From Cellvibrionaceae bacterium (GTDB lineage Bacteria > Pseudomonadota > Gammaproteobacteria > Pseudomonadales > Cellvibrionaceae), in NCBI GenBank assembly GCA_021151615.1, contig JAGKXA010000015.1, positions 1 to 64,000 of the forward strand: a stretch of 64,000 nucleotides of DNA. The letters run 5' to 3'. A program made the translations under genes and the position numbers. This document shows, piece by piece, positions 40,918-50,332 of this stretch. The notes below the pieces were generated by a model. That model was not told the origin of the DNA and ran no database searches. It saw only the letters and a program-made list of their open reading frames with translations. Position 1 is the first letter of the stretch. Every line of letters begins with the position of its first letter.

Positions 40918-42126
40918 ATGACAAACGTTTCACAAGCTCACCGTCCCCTTGATGGCATTCGCGTTATCGAAATTGGCCAGCTGCTCGCTGGTCCATTTGC
41001 GGGCTGTATGCTCGGCTACTTCGGTGCCGAAGTTATAAAAATTGAGCCGCCGGAAGGCGACCCTATTCGCGGTTGGCGCGTATTGGAAAATGGCACTTCA
41101 CATTGGTGGCGCAGTATTGGGCGCAACAAAAAAAGCATGACGCTCGATTTAAAAAAAACGGAAGCACAACAAATCGCACGGCAATTAATTGATAGCGCCG
41201 ATGTGGTCATTGAAAATTTTCGCCCTGGGGTTATGGAAGCCTGGGGTTTAGGGCCAGAAGACATTAAAAAGACTAACCCCAAGATTATTTATGCTCGTAT
41301 TTCCGGTTATGGCCAAACTGGCCCTTATGCAAGCAAGCCGGGTTTCGCTTCCGTGTGTGAAGGTATGAGTGGATTTCGCTATGTGAATGGATTTCCTGAC
41401 CAAGCACCGGTGCGTCCCAATTTAAGTATTGGCGATACTATTTCCGGTATTCATGCGGCGCTGGGCATTGCGCTGGCACTCTTGGAGCGTGAACGAAATC
41501 CTGCCGGTGCTGGGCAGCTGGTGGATGTTGCGCTCTACGAATCCATGTTCAATTTAATGGAAGCCGTAGTGCCGGAATTTTCCGGTGCTGGCGTCGTTCG
41601 TGAGCCATCGGGCACTACGGTGACTGGCATAGTACCTACCAATACCTATCGCTGTAAAAATGGCAAATACGTAGTGATTGGCGGTAACGGCGATTCTATT
41701 TTCCAGCGTTTGATGGAGATAGCGGGCCACCCGGATATGGCGCGTGATCCGCGTATGGCCAATAATGCCGGACGCGTGAAGCATGAGTTGGAAATTGATA
41801 ATGCACTGGCAGCCTGGTGCATGAGCAAGGATTCTGATGAAATTTTGCAATTGCTGGAAAGCGCGCGCGTACCTGCCGGGCCGATTTATAATGTGCGTGA
41901 TATGTTTGCCGATCCGCACTTTAATGAACGCGGTATGTTCGAGTCGGTGGAGATTAATGGCAAACCCTTAAAGATCCCGGCCATCCTGCCTAAACTATCT
42001 GATACACCTGGGCGCACAGATTGGCCTGGTGGAAATATTGGCAGTCACACCCAGGAAATTTTGCAATCGCTATTGGATTATTCGCCAGAAAAAATTCAAC
42101 AGTTAAAATCTGCAGGTGTTATCTAG
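40918..42126 (+). CDS. CaiB/BaiF family CoA-transferase
   Basis: A 403-residue family III CoA-transferase. Typical segments are GIRVIEIGQLLAGPFAGCMLGYFGAEVIKIEPPEGDPIRG, ENFRPGVMEAWGLGPEDI, ISGYGQTGPYASKPGF and VDVALYESMFNLMEA. The family moves CoA between acids by a ping-free mechanism using a conserved Asp. It resembles the succinyl-CoA:glutarate type, but the substrate cannot be fixed from sequence. The start at 40918 follows GAAGAGAG. Its stop abuts the next start (TAG-ATG). Confidence 0.88.
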   Translation: MTNVSQAHRPLDGIRVIEIGQLLAGPFAGCMLGYFGAEVIKIEPPEGDPIRGWRVLENGTSHWWRSIGRNKKSMTLDLKKTEAQQIARQLIDSADVVIENFRPGVMEAWGLGPEDIKKTNPKIIYARISGYGQTGPYASKPGFASVCEGMSGFRYVNGFPDQAPVRPNLSIGDTISGIHAALGIALALLERERNPAGAGQLVDVALYESMFNLMEAVVPEFSGAGVVREPSGTTVTGIVPTNTYRCKNGKYVVIGGNGDSIFQRLMEIAGHPDMARDPRMANNAGRVKHELEIDNALAAWCMSKDSDEILQLLESARVPAGPIYNVRDMFADPHFNERGMFESVEINGKPLKIPAILPKLSDTPGRTDWPGGNIGSHTQEILQSLLDYSPEKIQQLKSAGVI

Positions 42127-42411
42127 ATGACTCTTAAACCAGGTTTGTATCGCCATTACAAAGGCAATGATTATTTTGTCTTTCAAGTTGCTACTCACAG
42201 TGAGACGCGCGAGCCATTGGTATTTTATCGCTGTTTATATGGTGATTATTCCTGGTGGGTGCGCCCCTTGGAAATGTTTACTGAAACCGTAGAGTTGGCA
42301 GGTGAAACTATTCCACGCTTTCGCTTTGTGCGTGAATTAGCAGCGACAGAGCAGGCAAATTATTTAGCGCCTGTGGTGGGTGAAAATGTGGTGAGTGGGA
42401 ATAATTCGTGA
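42127..42411 (+). CDS. DUF1653 family protein
   Basis: A 94-residue protein almost entirely made of the DUF1653 domain (KPGLYRHYKGNDYFV, EPLVFYRCLYGDYSWWVRP), of unknown function. It starts directly at the CoA-transferase stop and overlaps tadA by 4 bases, so the three genes are translationally coupled. Confidence 0.9.
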   Translation: MTLKPGLYRHYKGNDYFVFQVATHSETREPLVFYRCLYGDYSWWVRPLEMFTETVELAGETIPRFRFVRELAATEQANYLAPVVGENVVSGNNS

Positions 42412-42938
42412 TTAATCGTGAATCAGAAAATCTGAACGAGTCAGTCAAGGATTTTTCTGCAGATGACGTTCGTTGGATGGAATACGCCATGCAGCTTGCT
42501 GCAAAAGGCGAAGCACTCGGTGAAGTACCTGTAGGTGCCGTCATCGTAAAAGACGGCGCTATTTTGGGCGAAGGTTTTAATCAACCGATTAGTAGCAGTG
42601 ACCCAACAGCGCACGCGGAAGTTGTTGCATTGCGTCAGGCAGCGAAGCAAATAGAAAATTATCGCCTTGTCGATTCAACCCTCTACGTAACTCTGGAACC
42701 ATGCACTATGTGTGTGGGCGCTTTGGTGCATGCTCGTATTGCGCGATTGGTGTTTGGTACGGCTGAACCCAAAGCGGGAGCTGTTATTAGCAGAGCGCAG
42801 CTATTGGCGAGCGATTATTTTAATCATCATGTGAATTATTCTTGCGGACTTTTGGCAGAGCAATGCCAACATCAACTCAGCAATTTCTTTGCGCAACGTC
42901 GCGCACAAAAACGAAAAGAAAAATCATCTGAAAATTAA
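42408..42938 (+). CDS. tadA: tRNA-specific adenosine deaminase TadA
   Basis: A 176-residue zinc deaminase that converts A34 to inosine in tRNA-Arg(ACG). The zinc site is complete: HAE at 69-71 and PCTMC (Cys99, Cys102). The GTG start at 42408 overlaps the DUF1653 stop in GTGA. The C-terminal lysine/arginine tail (RRAQKRKEK) fits tRNA contact. TadA is normally essential. Confidence 0.95.
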   Translation: MINRESENLNESVKDFSADDVRWMEYAMQLAAKGEALGEVPVGAVIVKDGAILGEGFNQPISSSDPTAHAEVVALRQAAKQIENYRLVDSTLYVTLEPCTMCVGALVHARIARLVFGTAEPKAGAVISRAQLLASDYFNHHVNYSCGLLAEQCQHQLSNFFAQRRAQKRKEKSSEN

Positions 42939-43482
42939 TCTCACTTAGAGAAAATAATTTTCTCTCCGCTTTCGTTATTTTGCTTTATAACTTTTCTGTT
43001 TGCGTGACTCTGGCGCCCCTTCTTGATACTTATTCTTGTTAACGATCTGTATTTGTCTGATAGATCCTAACTGTCGCATCAGATAACAAGTAGCATGGCG
43101 CGTAAAGTTTCATTTTTGTGAAAAAATACCATTTTTAGAAAAGAATATTTTATTCACCCTATGGAAAATTATTTTCAATATGAGATACTGTTTAACAATA
43201 AGAAGAAAATAATTTACAAACCGGAAAATACGATTTTTGGTTATAAGAACAAAGTGCCAAGCGTTATGGATGGCACAAGAAACCACAAACCGTGCGATAA
43301 CGAGAGAAAGCCAAAAAAGAACAATAGATTGATTTTATTGCTCTTTTCCGTTTCGCCACCCAGCTGTACTTGAATGTCATTTACTCGATGTGAGCCAACT
43401 GGCGGTTGATGCTTCGGCGGTTTTTCTGCGCCCGAAAATCAGCTCATTACAACAACACATTCACAACGATAAGGCGCGAACG
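42939..43482 (+). other. AT-rich intergenic region after tadA
   Basis: About 540 bases, more AT-rich than its surroundings. A 70-codon open frame (43161-43373) has no ribosome site and a composition unlike the neighbouring genes. A weak hairpin with T run (AGAACAATA... around 43316-43348) might terminate transcription. No promoter or RNA gene could be supported. Confidence 0.35.
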
Positions 43483-44100
43483 ATGAAAACCCTGATTGTT
43501 TATGCACATTTATTGGCTGCCTGCGTTGCTGTGGGCTTATTGCTGATCCAAGACCTGGCTTTGGCCAAAACTCGCGGTGGACGTTTGTCTGAGTCTGCTG
43601 TACGCGAGCTCACTAAAGCAGCGGACATTATGTTTGTTGCCCTGGTGCTGTTATGGATTTCTGGCCTGGCGCTGGTGTTGTTGGGGTATTTGGAAAACCC
43701 GCAGCAGTATCTGCTGAATGAAAAACTCTGGGCCAAGTTCACTGTGGTTTCGGTACTTACCGTGAATGGTATTGCACTGCATTACTTCAGTTTTCCGCGT
43801 GTTATATCCAGCCGTGGCTTGCTGGGACAGCCATCAGTCGACCAGGTTCTGGTGGCTTTGACTGGCGCTGTTTCTTCCGTGTCCTGGTTATTTTCCTGCT
43901 ACCTCGGCATTGCTCGCCCCTGGAACTACACCGTGGATTACAGCTACGTGATGTTTATCTATTCCGGCTTGTTGGTGTGCGCCTTCATTGTGGCGGGCGA
44001 GGTACTGCGTGGTATGCGTAAAAATCAGATTCAAATGACAACCTTGTCAGAGCGCATTTCCGAACAACTTCCCGTAAGTGCTTCACGCAAGTTTGATTAA
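43483..44100 (+). CDS. Integral membrane protein of unknown function
   Basis: A 205-residue protein with about six hydrophobic helices (for example YAHLLAACVAVGLLLIQDLAL, IMFVALVLLWISGLALVLLG, YVMFIYSGLLVCAFIVAGEVL). I do not recognise the family; the layout is vaguely like small membrane proteins of the CopD/DUF2214 sort. The frame extends 31 codons upstream to 43390, but the Met at 43483 begins the first helix and is preferred. It precedes the secreted redox cassette, separated by a terminator. Confidence 0.7.
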   Translation: MKTLIVYAHLLAACVAVGLLLIQDLALAKTRGGRLSESAVRELTKAADIMFVALVLLWISGLALVLLGYLENPQQYLLNEKLWAKFTVVSVLTVNGIALHYFSFPRVISSRGLLGQPSVDQVLVALTGAVSSVSWLFSCYLGIARPWNYTVDYSYVMFIYSGLLVCAFIVAGEVLRGMRKNQIQMTTLSERISEQLPVSASRKFD

Positions 44101-44107
44101 GGAATTT

Positions 44108-44128
44108 GCCGGCAATTTGCCGGCTTTT
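44108..44128 (+). terminator. Terminator after the membrane protein gene
   Basis: GCCGGC-AATTT-GCCGGC followed by TTTT. Short T tract, so moderate confidence. Confidence 0.7.
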
Positions 44129-44282
44129 ATGGACCACCGCGGCGTCGGTAATTGCCGTGATGTGTTGATGTAGCTCTAGTTTCGACCTGCTGTTTAGTCG
44201 ACTCAATAACAACCAATAACTGGCTTGGCAACAACCGTTAATCCCCGCCGATTGTTTTCGGTTTTTCTTCGAGGAACGCATT

Positions 44283-45395
44283 ATGAGTAGCTTTAAAGCC
44301 TCAGCGAAGAACCCTCGTCCTCTGGGTGTGCTATCGCGCACTTTGGGGGCACTTGGGTTATCACTGGCCGTATCCACGTTTTCCATTCATGCCCATGCTG
44401 CCTGTGTGTACACAGTTAGCCAATGGAGCAATGGATTTACAGGCACGATAAAAATAACCAACGAGACCGCTGCAGCGGTGAGTAACTGGAGTGTGAGTTG
44501 GCAATATGCGGGCGATAACCGCATTACCAGTGCCTATGACACCACTTTAACCGGTACCAATCCCTACACCGCTAAAAACGCGGGGTGGAATGGCACTATC
44601 CAGCCAAATGCAAGTATTACCTTTGGTTTTCAGGGTACTAAAGGTGCGGCTGCGGCAGAGATTCCGGTAATTACCGGCGCGCTCTGTGGCAATACGGCGA
44701 CATCAAGCTCGACTGCTGTTTCCAGTTCTCTGGCACCCAGTAGCTCTTCCCGCTCAAGCAGTTCTACAACAGTGAGCAGCTCGATTGTACCCAGCAGCTC
44801 CTCACGCTCCAGCAGCTCAGTTGCGCCAAGCAGCGCTGCTCCCAGCTCAGTGGCATCCTCATCAGTAGCTGCAGGAGGTTGGACTCTGAATACCACTGAT
44901 TCCTACCTGAATTTCGCAACTACTAAAAATACCCATAATCTGGAGGTTCATAACTTCACTAGTATTGGCGGCGATATCAGTTCGGCCGGTGTTGCCACAC
45001 TGACCATTGATTTGAATACCGTGAATACCGGTGTGGCATTGCGCGACCAGCGTATGCGCGATCTGTTGTTTGAAACAGCGGCTAATCCAACCGCAACAGT
45101 GACAGTCAATGTTCCGTCGTCCCTGATCAGTGGTTTGGCGGTGGGTCAAGCGACTCAAACTGATATTACCGCCAGCCTGAATCTGCACGGTGTAACGGCC
45201 AATATCACCACCAAAGTCTCTGTGCAGAAACTGACTGCTACGCGCGTGGTAGTGCAAAGCTTGCCGCCGGTATTGGTTAAAGCCGAAACCTACAATCTGA
45301 CCGCAGGTGTTGAAGCACTGCGTGCAGCGGTGGCAATTGCTTCGATCAACGCCTCTGTCCCTGTGGACTTTGCGCTCGTCTATGACGCCCGTTAA
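44283..45395 (+). CDS. cbp2E: Secreted CBM2-YceI protein (Cbp2E-like)
   Basis: A 370-residue secreted protein: signal peptide (cleavage near AHA-A39), a CBM2 cellulose-binding module (about 40-137, with conserved Trp in QWSNGF, NWSVSW and GWNG), a poly-serine linker (about 140-195) and a YceI-like lipocalin-type domain (199-369) of the kind that binds polyprenyl or quinone molecules. The architecture and neighbour match what I recall of Cbp2E in Cellvibrio japonicus, reported as needed for full growth on cellulose and proposed to pass electrons towards lytic polysaccharide mono-oxygenases; the symbol rests on memory of that architecture. The next gene starts 27 bases on and repeats the CBM2-YceI plan. 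Confidence 0.8.
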   Translation: MSSFKASAKNPRPLGVLSRTLGALGLSLAVSTFSIHAHAACVYTVSQWSNGFTGTIKITNETAAAVSNWSVSWQYAGDNRITSAYDTTLTGTNPYTAKNAGWNGTIQPNASITFGFQGTKGAAAAEIPVITGALCGNTATSSSTAVSSSLAPSSSSRSSSSTTVSSSIVPSSSSRSSSSVAPSSAAPSSVASSSVAAGGWTLNTTDSYLNFATTKNTHNLEVHNFTSIGGDISSAGVATLTIDLNTVNTGVALRDQRMRDLLFETAANPTATVTVNVPSSLISGLAVGQATQTDITASLNLHGVTANITTKVSVQKLTATRVVVQSLPPVLVKAETYNLTAGVEALRAAVAIASINASVPVDFALVYDAR

Positions 45396-45422
45396 TTGGA
45401 TGAAGCAGAGAGAGAAATTATC

Positions 45423-48400
45423 ATGAAAAAATTATTGCAAGTATCGATGCTCTCCAGCGGGATTGCTCTGGGCCTGATGGCTTCCAGCGCGGCAATCGCC
45501 CAGGGAGCTGTGCGTGAAGAACGTGGGTTACAACGGTAACCTGCCAGCGAGTGGTACGGTTTCCTTCGGCTATATCGCCACCAACCCTGGTGCGGCGCCA
45601 GTTGATTACACTCTGAATGGCCTTGCTTGTGGCGGTACTGCGGCCAGCAGCAGTGTAGCGAGTAGTGTTGCCAGCTCTACTGCTTCCAGCGTAGCGCCAA
45701 CCAACGCTGCACGTTGGTTGTTGGATGCCGCTAACTCCAACTTCTATTTCACTTCGGTTAAGAGAAGTACTCTGGGTGTCGAGACACCGGAAAACTTTAC
45801 CTTTACCCAACTGCAAGGCACTGTATCTCCAACGGGTCAAGCGACGCTGACCATTCCTTTGGCGAGCATCAGCACTAACAATGTTACGCGCGATCCGCGT
45901 ATGCAGAGCATGTTGTTTGAAACTGCTTACCTACCCAGCTTGCACTTCACCACCCAGTTGGACTTGGCTGCATTGGATGCCCAGGCACCAGGCAGTATCA
46001 AGGTGCAAAGTGTGACGGGTAATCTGGTGTTGCACGGTGTGGTGAAATCTATCGTGTTTGACGCGGTGGTAATGAAACATGCCAACAACAGCGTGAGCTT
46101 TTCTCCACGTAAACCTATCGTTATCAACTCGGTTGATTTTGAGTTGAACGCCGGTGTGGAAGCTCTGCGTGCGATCGCTAATCTGGGCACTATCGGTGAA
46201 AAGGTTCCGGTGTACTTCAAGATGTTCCTGAACCGCGACAACCCAACTAATGTGCCTGCCATTAGCCTGCCTACGGCACCTGTTGCGCCTACTGGTCTGA
46301 CAGGGACTACTGTTGCCTCTGGCGCCAGCCTGAATTGGGCTGATGTCAGCAGTAACGAAACTGGTTTCCTGGTACGTCGTAAAGGTGCTGATGGTCGCTG
46401 GGCAACAGCGGGCAACCTGGGCGCTAACAGCGTTAGCCATTTGGATGCGCTGAGTGTATCTGGAACCTATGACTACAAAGTGCTGAGCTACACCGACAGC
46501 ATTCCATCGGTTGCAACTGCGCCTATTAGTCTGATCTATGATAACGGTTCAAGCTCATCGGCAAGTTCAACATCGGTGGGTTCTTCTGTTTCATCTGTGA
46601 ATTCATCAGTGCGTTCTTCTTCTGTGAGCCAGAGCTCCAGCAGTGCTGGTCCGATTGTTGGAAATGCAGCTAACGGTTCCAGTCTCTGGCAGCAGCGTTG
46701 CTATGCTTGTCACGGTGATACTGAGAAATTTACTGACGGTAGCTTTGCGATCCCGGTTAATCCGAACCGCGCTTACTACTACCAAACCAAGGGCGAGCAA
46801 TTGGCATTGCGCGATTACATCGCCAAGTACATGCCGCAAGGGGAAGCGGGCAGTCTTACCGCGCAAAACGCAGCTGATCTGGAGGCTTTCCTGTTCACCA
46901 AGCGTGCACCCTCTGATGGTATTCCGGATAACAGCATTGCTTCATTCTCTTGCCCAAGCACGGCAACGGCGCCTGGTCAACGTGTACTGCGCTTGCTGAC
47001 TCGCGCGGAATACCAACGCTCTGTTCGCGACCTGGTGAATTATCAACAAGACGTAATTTCGCGCTTGCCAGACGATGCAATTTCAGGTGCTTTCCAGAAC
47101 AACAACCAATTGTTGATCGATAGCGCACGTTATACCTCTTACGTATCAACGGCTGAGCGTATCGCTGATGACGTTGCGACCCGCTGGAATGCGGTGTTGG
47201 CTTGTACTCCAGGTGCTGCGGGTTGTACTGACAAGTTGGTAAATGATTTGGGTCAACGAATTTTCCGTCGCCCGCTGTCTACCACTGAAAAAACAGATTA
47301 CCTGGCGTTGGCTAAGGGTACTGCCGATGGTCGCACTGAAGCAGAAGGCATGAAAGTAGCGTTGGCGGCAATGTTGTCTTCACCGCAATTCCTGTATCGC
47401 TCGGAGTTGGGTGAATTGTCTAGTGGCAGCATCTACAAGCTGAACGCTTACGAAATTGCTACTTATCTGGCGTACACCTTCACGGGTTCGACTCCAGATG
47501 CCAATTTGATTGCGGCAGCAGCACGCGGTGACTTGAATACAACTGCCGGCATTCGTACTCAAGCGGCAACCCTGATGAACTCAGCTAATACTAAAGTTCT
47601 GATGGGCGAGTTGGTTAACCGTTGGTTGGGTACCGAAAAACTGGCCACCCAAAACAAAGTGGGTGTCGCTAACTTCGCGACCCTGGCGGGCGATATGCAG
47701 TTGGAGTTAGGTAAAAACTTCTCGGCGGCGGTATTGGATCCAGCTTCAACCTTCGCAACGGTTTACAACCCTAACTTCACCTACGTTAACCAACGTTTAG
47801 CGACTCACTACGGTTTGACTTTCAGCGGTACTGCGGATGCGGATGGCTTCGTGAAAGCTAACACCAGTGATCGCGGCGGTATTCTGGTATCCGGTGCGTT
47901 CATGTCCCGTTATGCACGTGACAATGACGCCAACCTGATTACACGTGCGGTAGCTGTGCGTCGTAAGTTGATGTGCCAGGATATTCCTGAGCCACCATCA
48001 GGTGTTTCTCTGGACCGTGAAGCTTTGGCTAAGAAACATGCAGCCTTCTTTGCTGATCCAAAAACGACCGAGCGCATGATCGCGGACAAAATTACCGAGC
48101 CAACAACCTGTTCTAACTGCCACTTGGAAATCATTAACCCACTGGGCGGCGGCATGGAAAACTTCGATGCAACCGGTCGTGTGCGCACGTCAGACTTAAG
48201 GGGCAATGCGATCGATGCGTCAGCAGTGTTCTTCTCGCCCTATCAGAAGTTGCAATTTACCAATGATCCGGATCGCGTCATTTACAAACCTGAGATTGTC
48301 TTCAACGGTGCGAAAGATCTGGCTCGTCTGATGGTTGAGCAACCTGATATTTCCAAACAAGCCAAAGCCTGTCTGGCAACTCAGTTTGTGAGCTTCAGCA

Positions 48401-48600
48401 GCGGCGTGAGTTCGCTCTTCCTGATCGACAAGGACAAGACGCGTGAAGTGCCTTTCAACATGTCTGATGCCGAGAAAACCGCCTATCGCTGCAACATTGA
48501 GAAGTTAACCAACGTGCTCAATACCAGCGGACCGCGCGCCATGTTGCAGGAAATTCCTGCGCTGGATTCTGTGATCTACCGGCAGGAGTGGGCGCGCTAA
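45423..48600 (+). pseudogene. cbp2D: Secreted CBM2-YceI-Fn3-cytochrome c-DUF1592/1588 protein (Cbp2D-like), frameshifted in CBM2
   Basis: The start at 45423 gives a good signal peptide (MKKLLQVSMLSSGIALGLMA...AIAQ) but stops at 45537 after 38 residues. The remainder is open in another frame from 45514 to 48600. Similarity resumes at KNVGYNGNLPASGTVSFGY, the last third of a CBM2; about 57 residues are lost. Then follow a YceI-like domain (WLLDAANSNFYFTS...), a fibronectin type III domain (APTGLTGTTVASGASLNW...), a serine linker, a cytochrome c heme site CYACH (46699-46713), the DUF1592-type region (AYEIATYLAYTFTGSTPD), a DUF1588 part with a second heme motif CSNCH (48109-48123) and a DUF1585-like end. 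Such proteins are secreted or periplasmic electron carriers. As written, no full-length product can be made. The symbol rests on resemblance to C. japonicus Cbp2D. Confidence 0.82.
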
Positions 48601-48642
48601 GGCGCGCTCCATTCTCCTTGTAAACGAATTGGAGTCAAAAAA

Positions 48643-49890
48643 ATGAGATATAAAGATTGCTTCGATAAAGAACGCCGGGATTTCCTGGGTGCAGTTAAAC
48701 GTTCGGGTATTGCACTAGGCGCAATTCAAGCTTCCAGTATGCTCGCGGGTGTTCTGATGGCGCGCGTTGCCGAAGCGCAAACCGGCCCAGGTAAATCCGT
48801 AGCTGTGTTTATGCCCGGTGGTTGTACCCCGGCGAAGTTTTTCCCAACCGGCAGTACTTTGCCGATCCAAACTGCACCGCTGCAAAGTCATTATGCGGCG
48901 GGCCGCATTGCGCTCTTGAAAAACGCCACCATGATGAACGGTGGTCACGGGGTTATGTTCAACCGTTTCAACGACCCAAACCCTTGGGGTAAGCAAAGCT
49001 TTGATGTGAATTTGGGTAAAACCCTGAGCGCAAACTCAAACGCACCGGTGAAATGGTTGAATCTGGGAACAACGCCCGTTTCAGAGCTGTCGCGCGATTC
49101 TAACGGCATTCCTACCATCACTAGTCCGCAAGCAGCGTTGGATGTTTTGTTTGCCGGAGGTACTGGCGGTGGCGGCGGGGGCGCAGTTGCCCCGCGTAAA
49201 TCGCTGGTCGATGTGCACTTCAAGGCGGTCAATGAGCTGAAAACCAAGTTGGGTCAACATGAGAAGGACAAGCTGGATAGCCATTTCAACGCTATTCGCG
49301 AACTGGAGAGTACCATCAGCTCAACCAACACTGGAGGCAGCTGCCCTACGATCAGTAACACTAGCGCAGTCGGCTTTGATGCGACCTCACGTCTTATGAC
49401 CGACATCGCGGTGTTGGCGCTGAGCTGTAATTTGTCTTACTCGGTCTCGTTGGCCTTCGGTACTGACGAGCATACCCATGTACTCGACGGTGCCATGATC
49501 AAAAACACTCAAGGTGTTTACACTCCGCGACCTTCTCACGACTCACATCACAATCAGGGTAACCCAAGCTACGCCGGCTACTACGACCAGGATGTGACTT
49601 ATTACATGTCGCTAACGCAGCAGTTGTTGGATAAGTTGTTGGCCAAGGGTTTGATGGATTCGACCGTAGTCACCCAGGTTTCTGACATGGGGAATGTCGA
49701 TGCTCACGGTGGCCAAAACTGCCCAATGTTGGTGGCTGGTGGCGGTGTGCGCGGCGGTGTCATTGATGTGGGTGGTTTGAGTCAGGTGAACCTGTTCCAG
49801 ACTGTTGGTGTGCGTCTGAAGGCAAACCAGGGTACCAACGGTAGTCTGTTCAGAAACTGGAGTGGCACAACCATCTCTGGCTTGTTTTAA
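48643..49890 (+). CDS. DUF1552 family secreted protein
   Basis: A 415-residue protein of the DUF1552 family, which nearly always accompanies DUF1592/1588 cytochrome proteins. The N terminus (RRDFLGAVKRSGIALGAIQASSMLAG) looks like a twin-arginine signal, which would mean export in folded form. Core segments are GGHGVMFNRFNDPNPWGKQSFD, SLAFGTDEHTHVLDG, HDSHHNQGN and SDMGNVDAHGGQNCPMLVAGG, rich in His and Asp and suggesting metal binding related to the sulfatase/DUF1501 fold. Function unknown; context suggests a partner of the Cbp2D-like protein. It starts 42 bases after that gene. Confidence 0.87.
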   Translation: MRYKDCFDKERRDFLGAVKRSGIALGAIQASSMLAGVLMARVAEAQTGPGKSVAVFMPGGCTPAKFFPTGSTLPIQTAPLQSHYAAGRIALLKNATMMNGGHGVMFNRFNDPNPWGKQSFDVNLGKTLSANSNAPVKWLNLGTTPVSELSRDSNGIPTITSPQAALDVLFAGGTGGGGGGAVAPRKSLVDVHFKAVNELKTKLGQHEKDKLDSHFNAIRELESTISSTNTGGSCPTISNTSAVGFDATSRLMTDIAVLALSCNLSYSVSLAFGTDEHTHVLDGAMIKNTQGVYTPRPSHDSHHNQGNPSYAGYYDQDVTYYMSLTQQLLDKLLAKGLMDSTVVTQVSDMGNVDAHGGQNCPMLVAGGGVRGGVIDVGGLSQVNLFQTVGVRLKANQGTNGSLFRNWSGTTISGLF

Positions 49891-49960
49891 CGCTTAATAA
49901 CGACAGCGGGCAGCTCGCCAACTCTGGCTGCCAATGCTGGAAGCAGGGAAGTTTCATTCG

Positions 49961-50008
49961 GCCGGTTGCAAAGTGTGTAGGAGAGCCACTTTGTGCACCG
50001 GCTTTTTT
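49961..50008 (+). terminator. Terminator of the CBM2-YceI-DUF1552 operon
   Basis: GCCGGTTGCAAAGTG pairs with CACTTTGTGCACCGGC around an 11-base loop, followed by T6. Confidence 0.85.
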
Positions 50009-50071
50009 ATTGGCCGGTGTTTAATGACTGAGGTTTTGATAGCAAGGGAAATGTTGGAACCATAAATGAGT

Positions 50072-50277
50072 TGGGGCCGCATTAGCGGCCCCATACTGAA
50101 TCTATCCTTAGGTCGAAGTAGTCAATCTGCGACGAGTTTCCTTTCGAATCCCTGACCGCCTTTCCTCCTGCGCTAGTGCAATCCCTTGATGCCTCCCGAG
50201 GCATCGCGTCCTTAACAGGTGGGCGCATCCATTGACCTTTCCTGGCCAGCACACATCATTGTCTACTTCCTTGATGG
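50072..50277 (-). ncRNA. Probable CsrB/RsmZ-type sRNA that sequesters RsmA/CsrA
   Basis: Read on the minus strand, about 206 bases hold 11 GGA motifs (several as AGGA, AAGGA or AGGGA; plus-strand TCC at 50105, 50139, 50149, 50163, 50166, 50182, 50194, 50209, 50228, 50240, 50268) and the plus strand holds none. One motif is presented in a hairpin loop, GATGCC-TCGGGA-GGCATC (50189-50206). Known CsrB, RsmY and RsmZ RNAs bind many copies of the translational repressor CsrA/RsmA through such GGA sites. The 3' end is a GGGGCCGC-TAAT-GCGGCCCC hairpin (50073-50092), though the following T tract is poor. A -10-like GATAAT lies at 50283-50288 and a GacA-box-like palindrome at 50333-50350. Ends are inferred. 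No open frame of note is present. Confidence 0.75.
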
Positions 50278-50332
50278 TTCCCATTATCCGGATTGGGCAA
50301 CTGCCGAACTAGTCGCAAATTTCGCTATGTTT

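Noticed and set aside
43161..43373. 70-codon open frame between tadA and the membrane protein gene
   Set aside because: No ribosome site, no recognisable similarity, AT-rich composition and a charged low-complexity translation; most likely random.
44700..44870. Short AGCAGC/TCAAGC-type repeats that could be read as a repeat array
   Set aside because: They encode the poly-serine linker of the CBM2-YceI protein; spacing is irregular and in frame, so not CRISPR or a satellite.
50097..50281. tmRNA, 6S RNA or riboswitch in the gap before ppnN
   Set aside because: No tRNA-like ends or closing helix for tmRNA or 6S; GGA repetition and the GacA-like box fit a CsrB-type RNA better.
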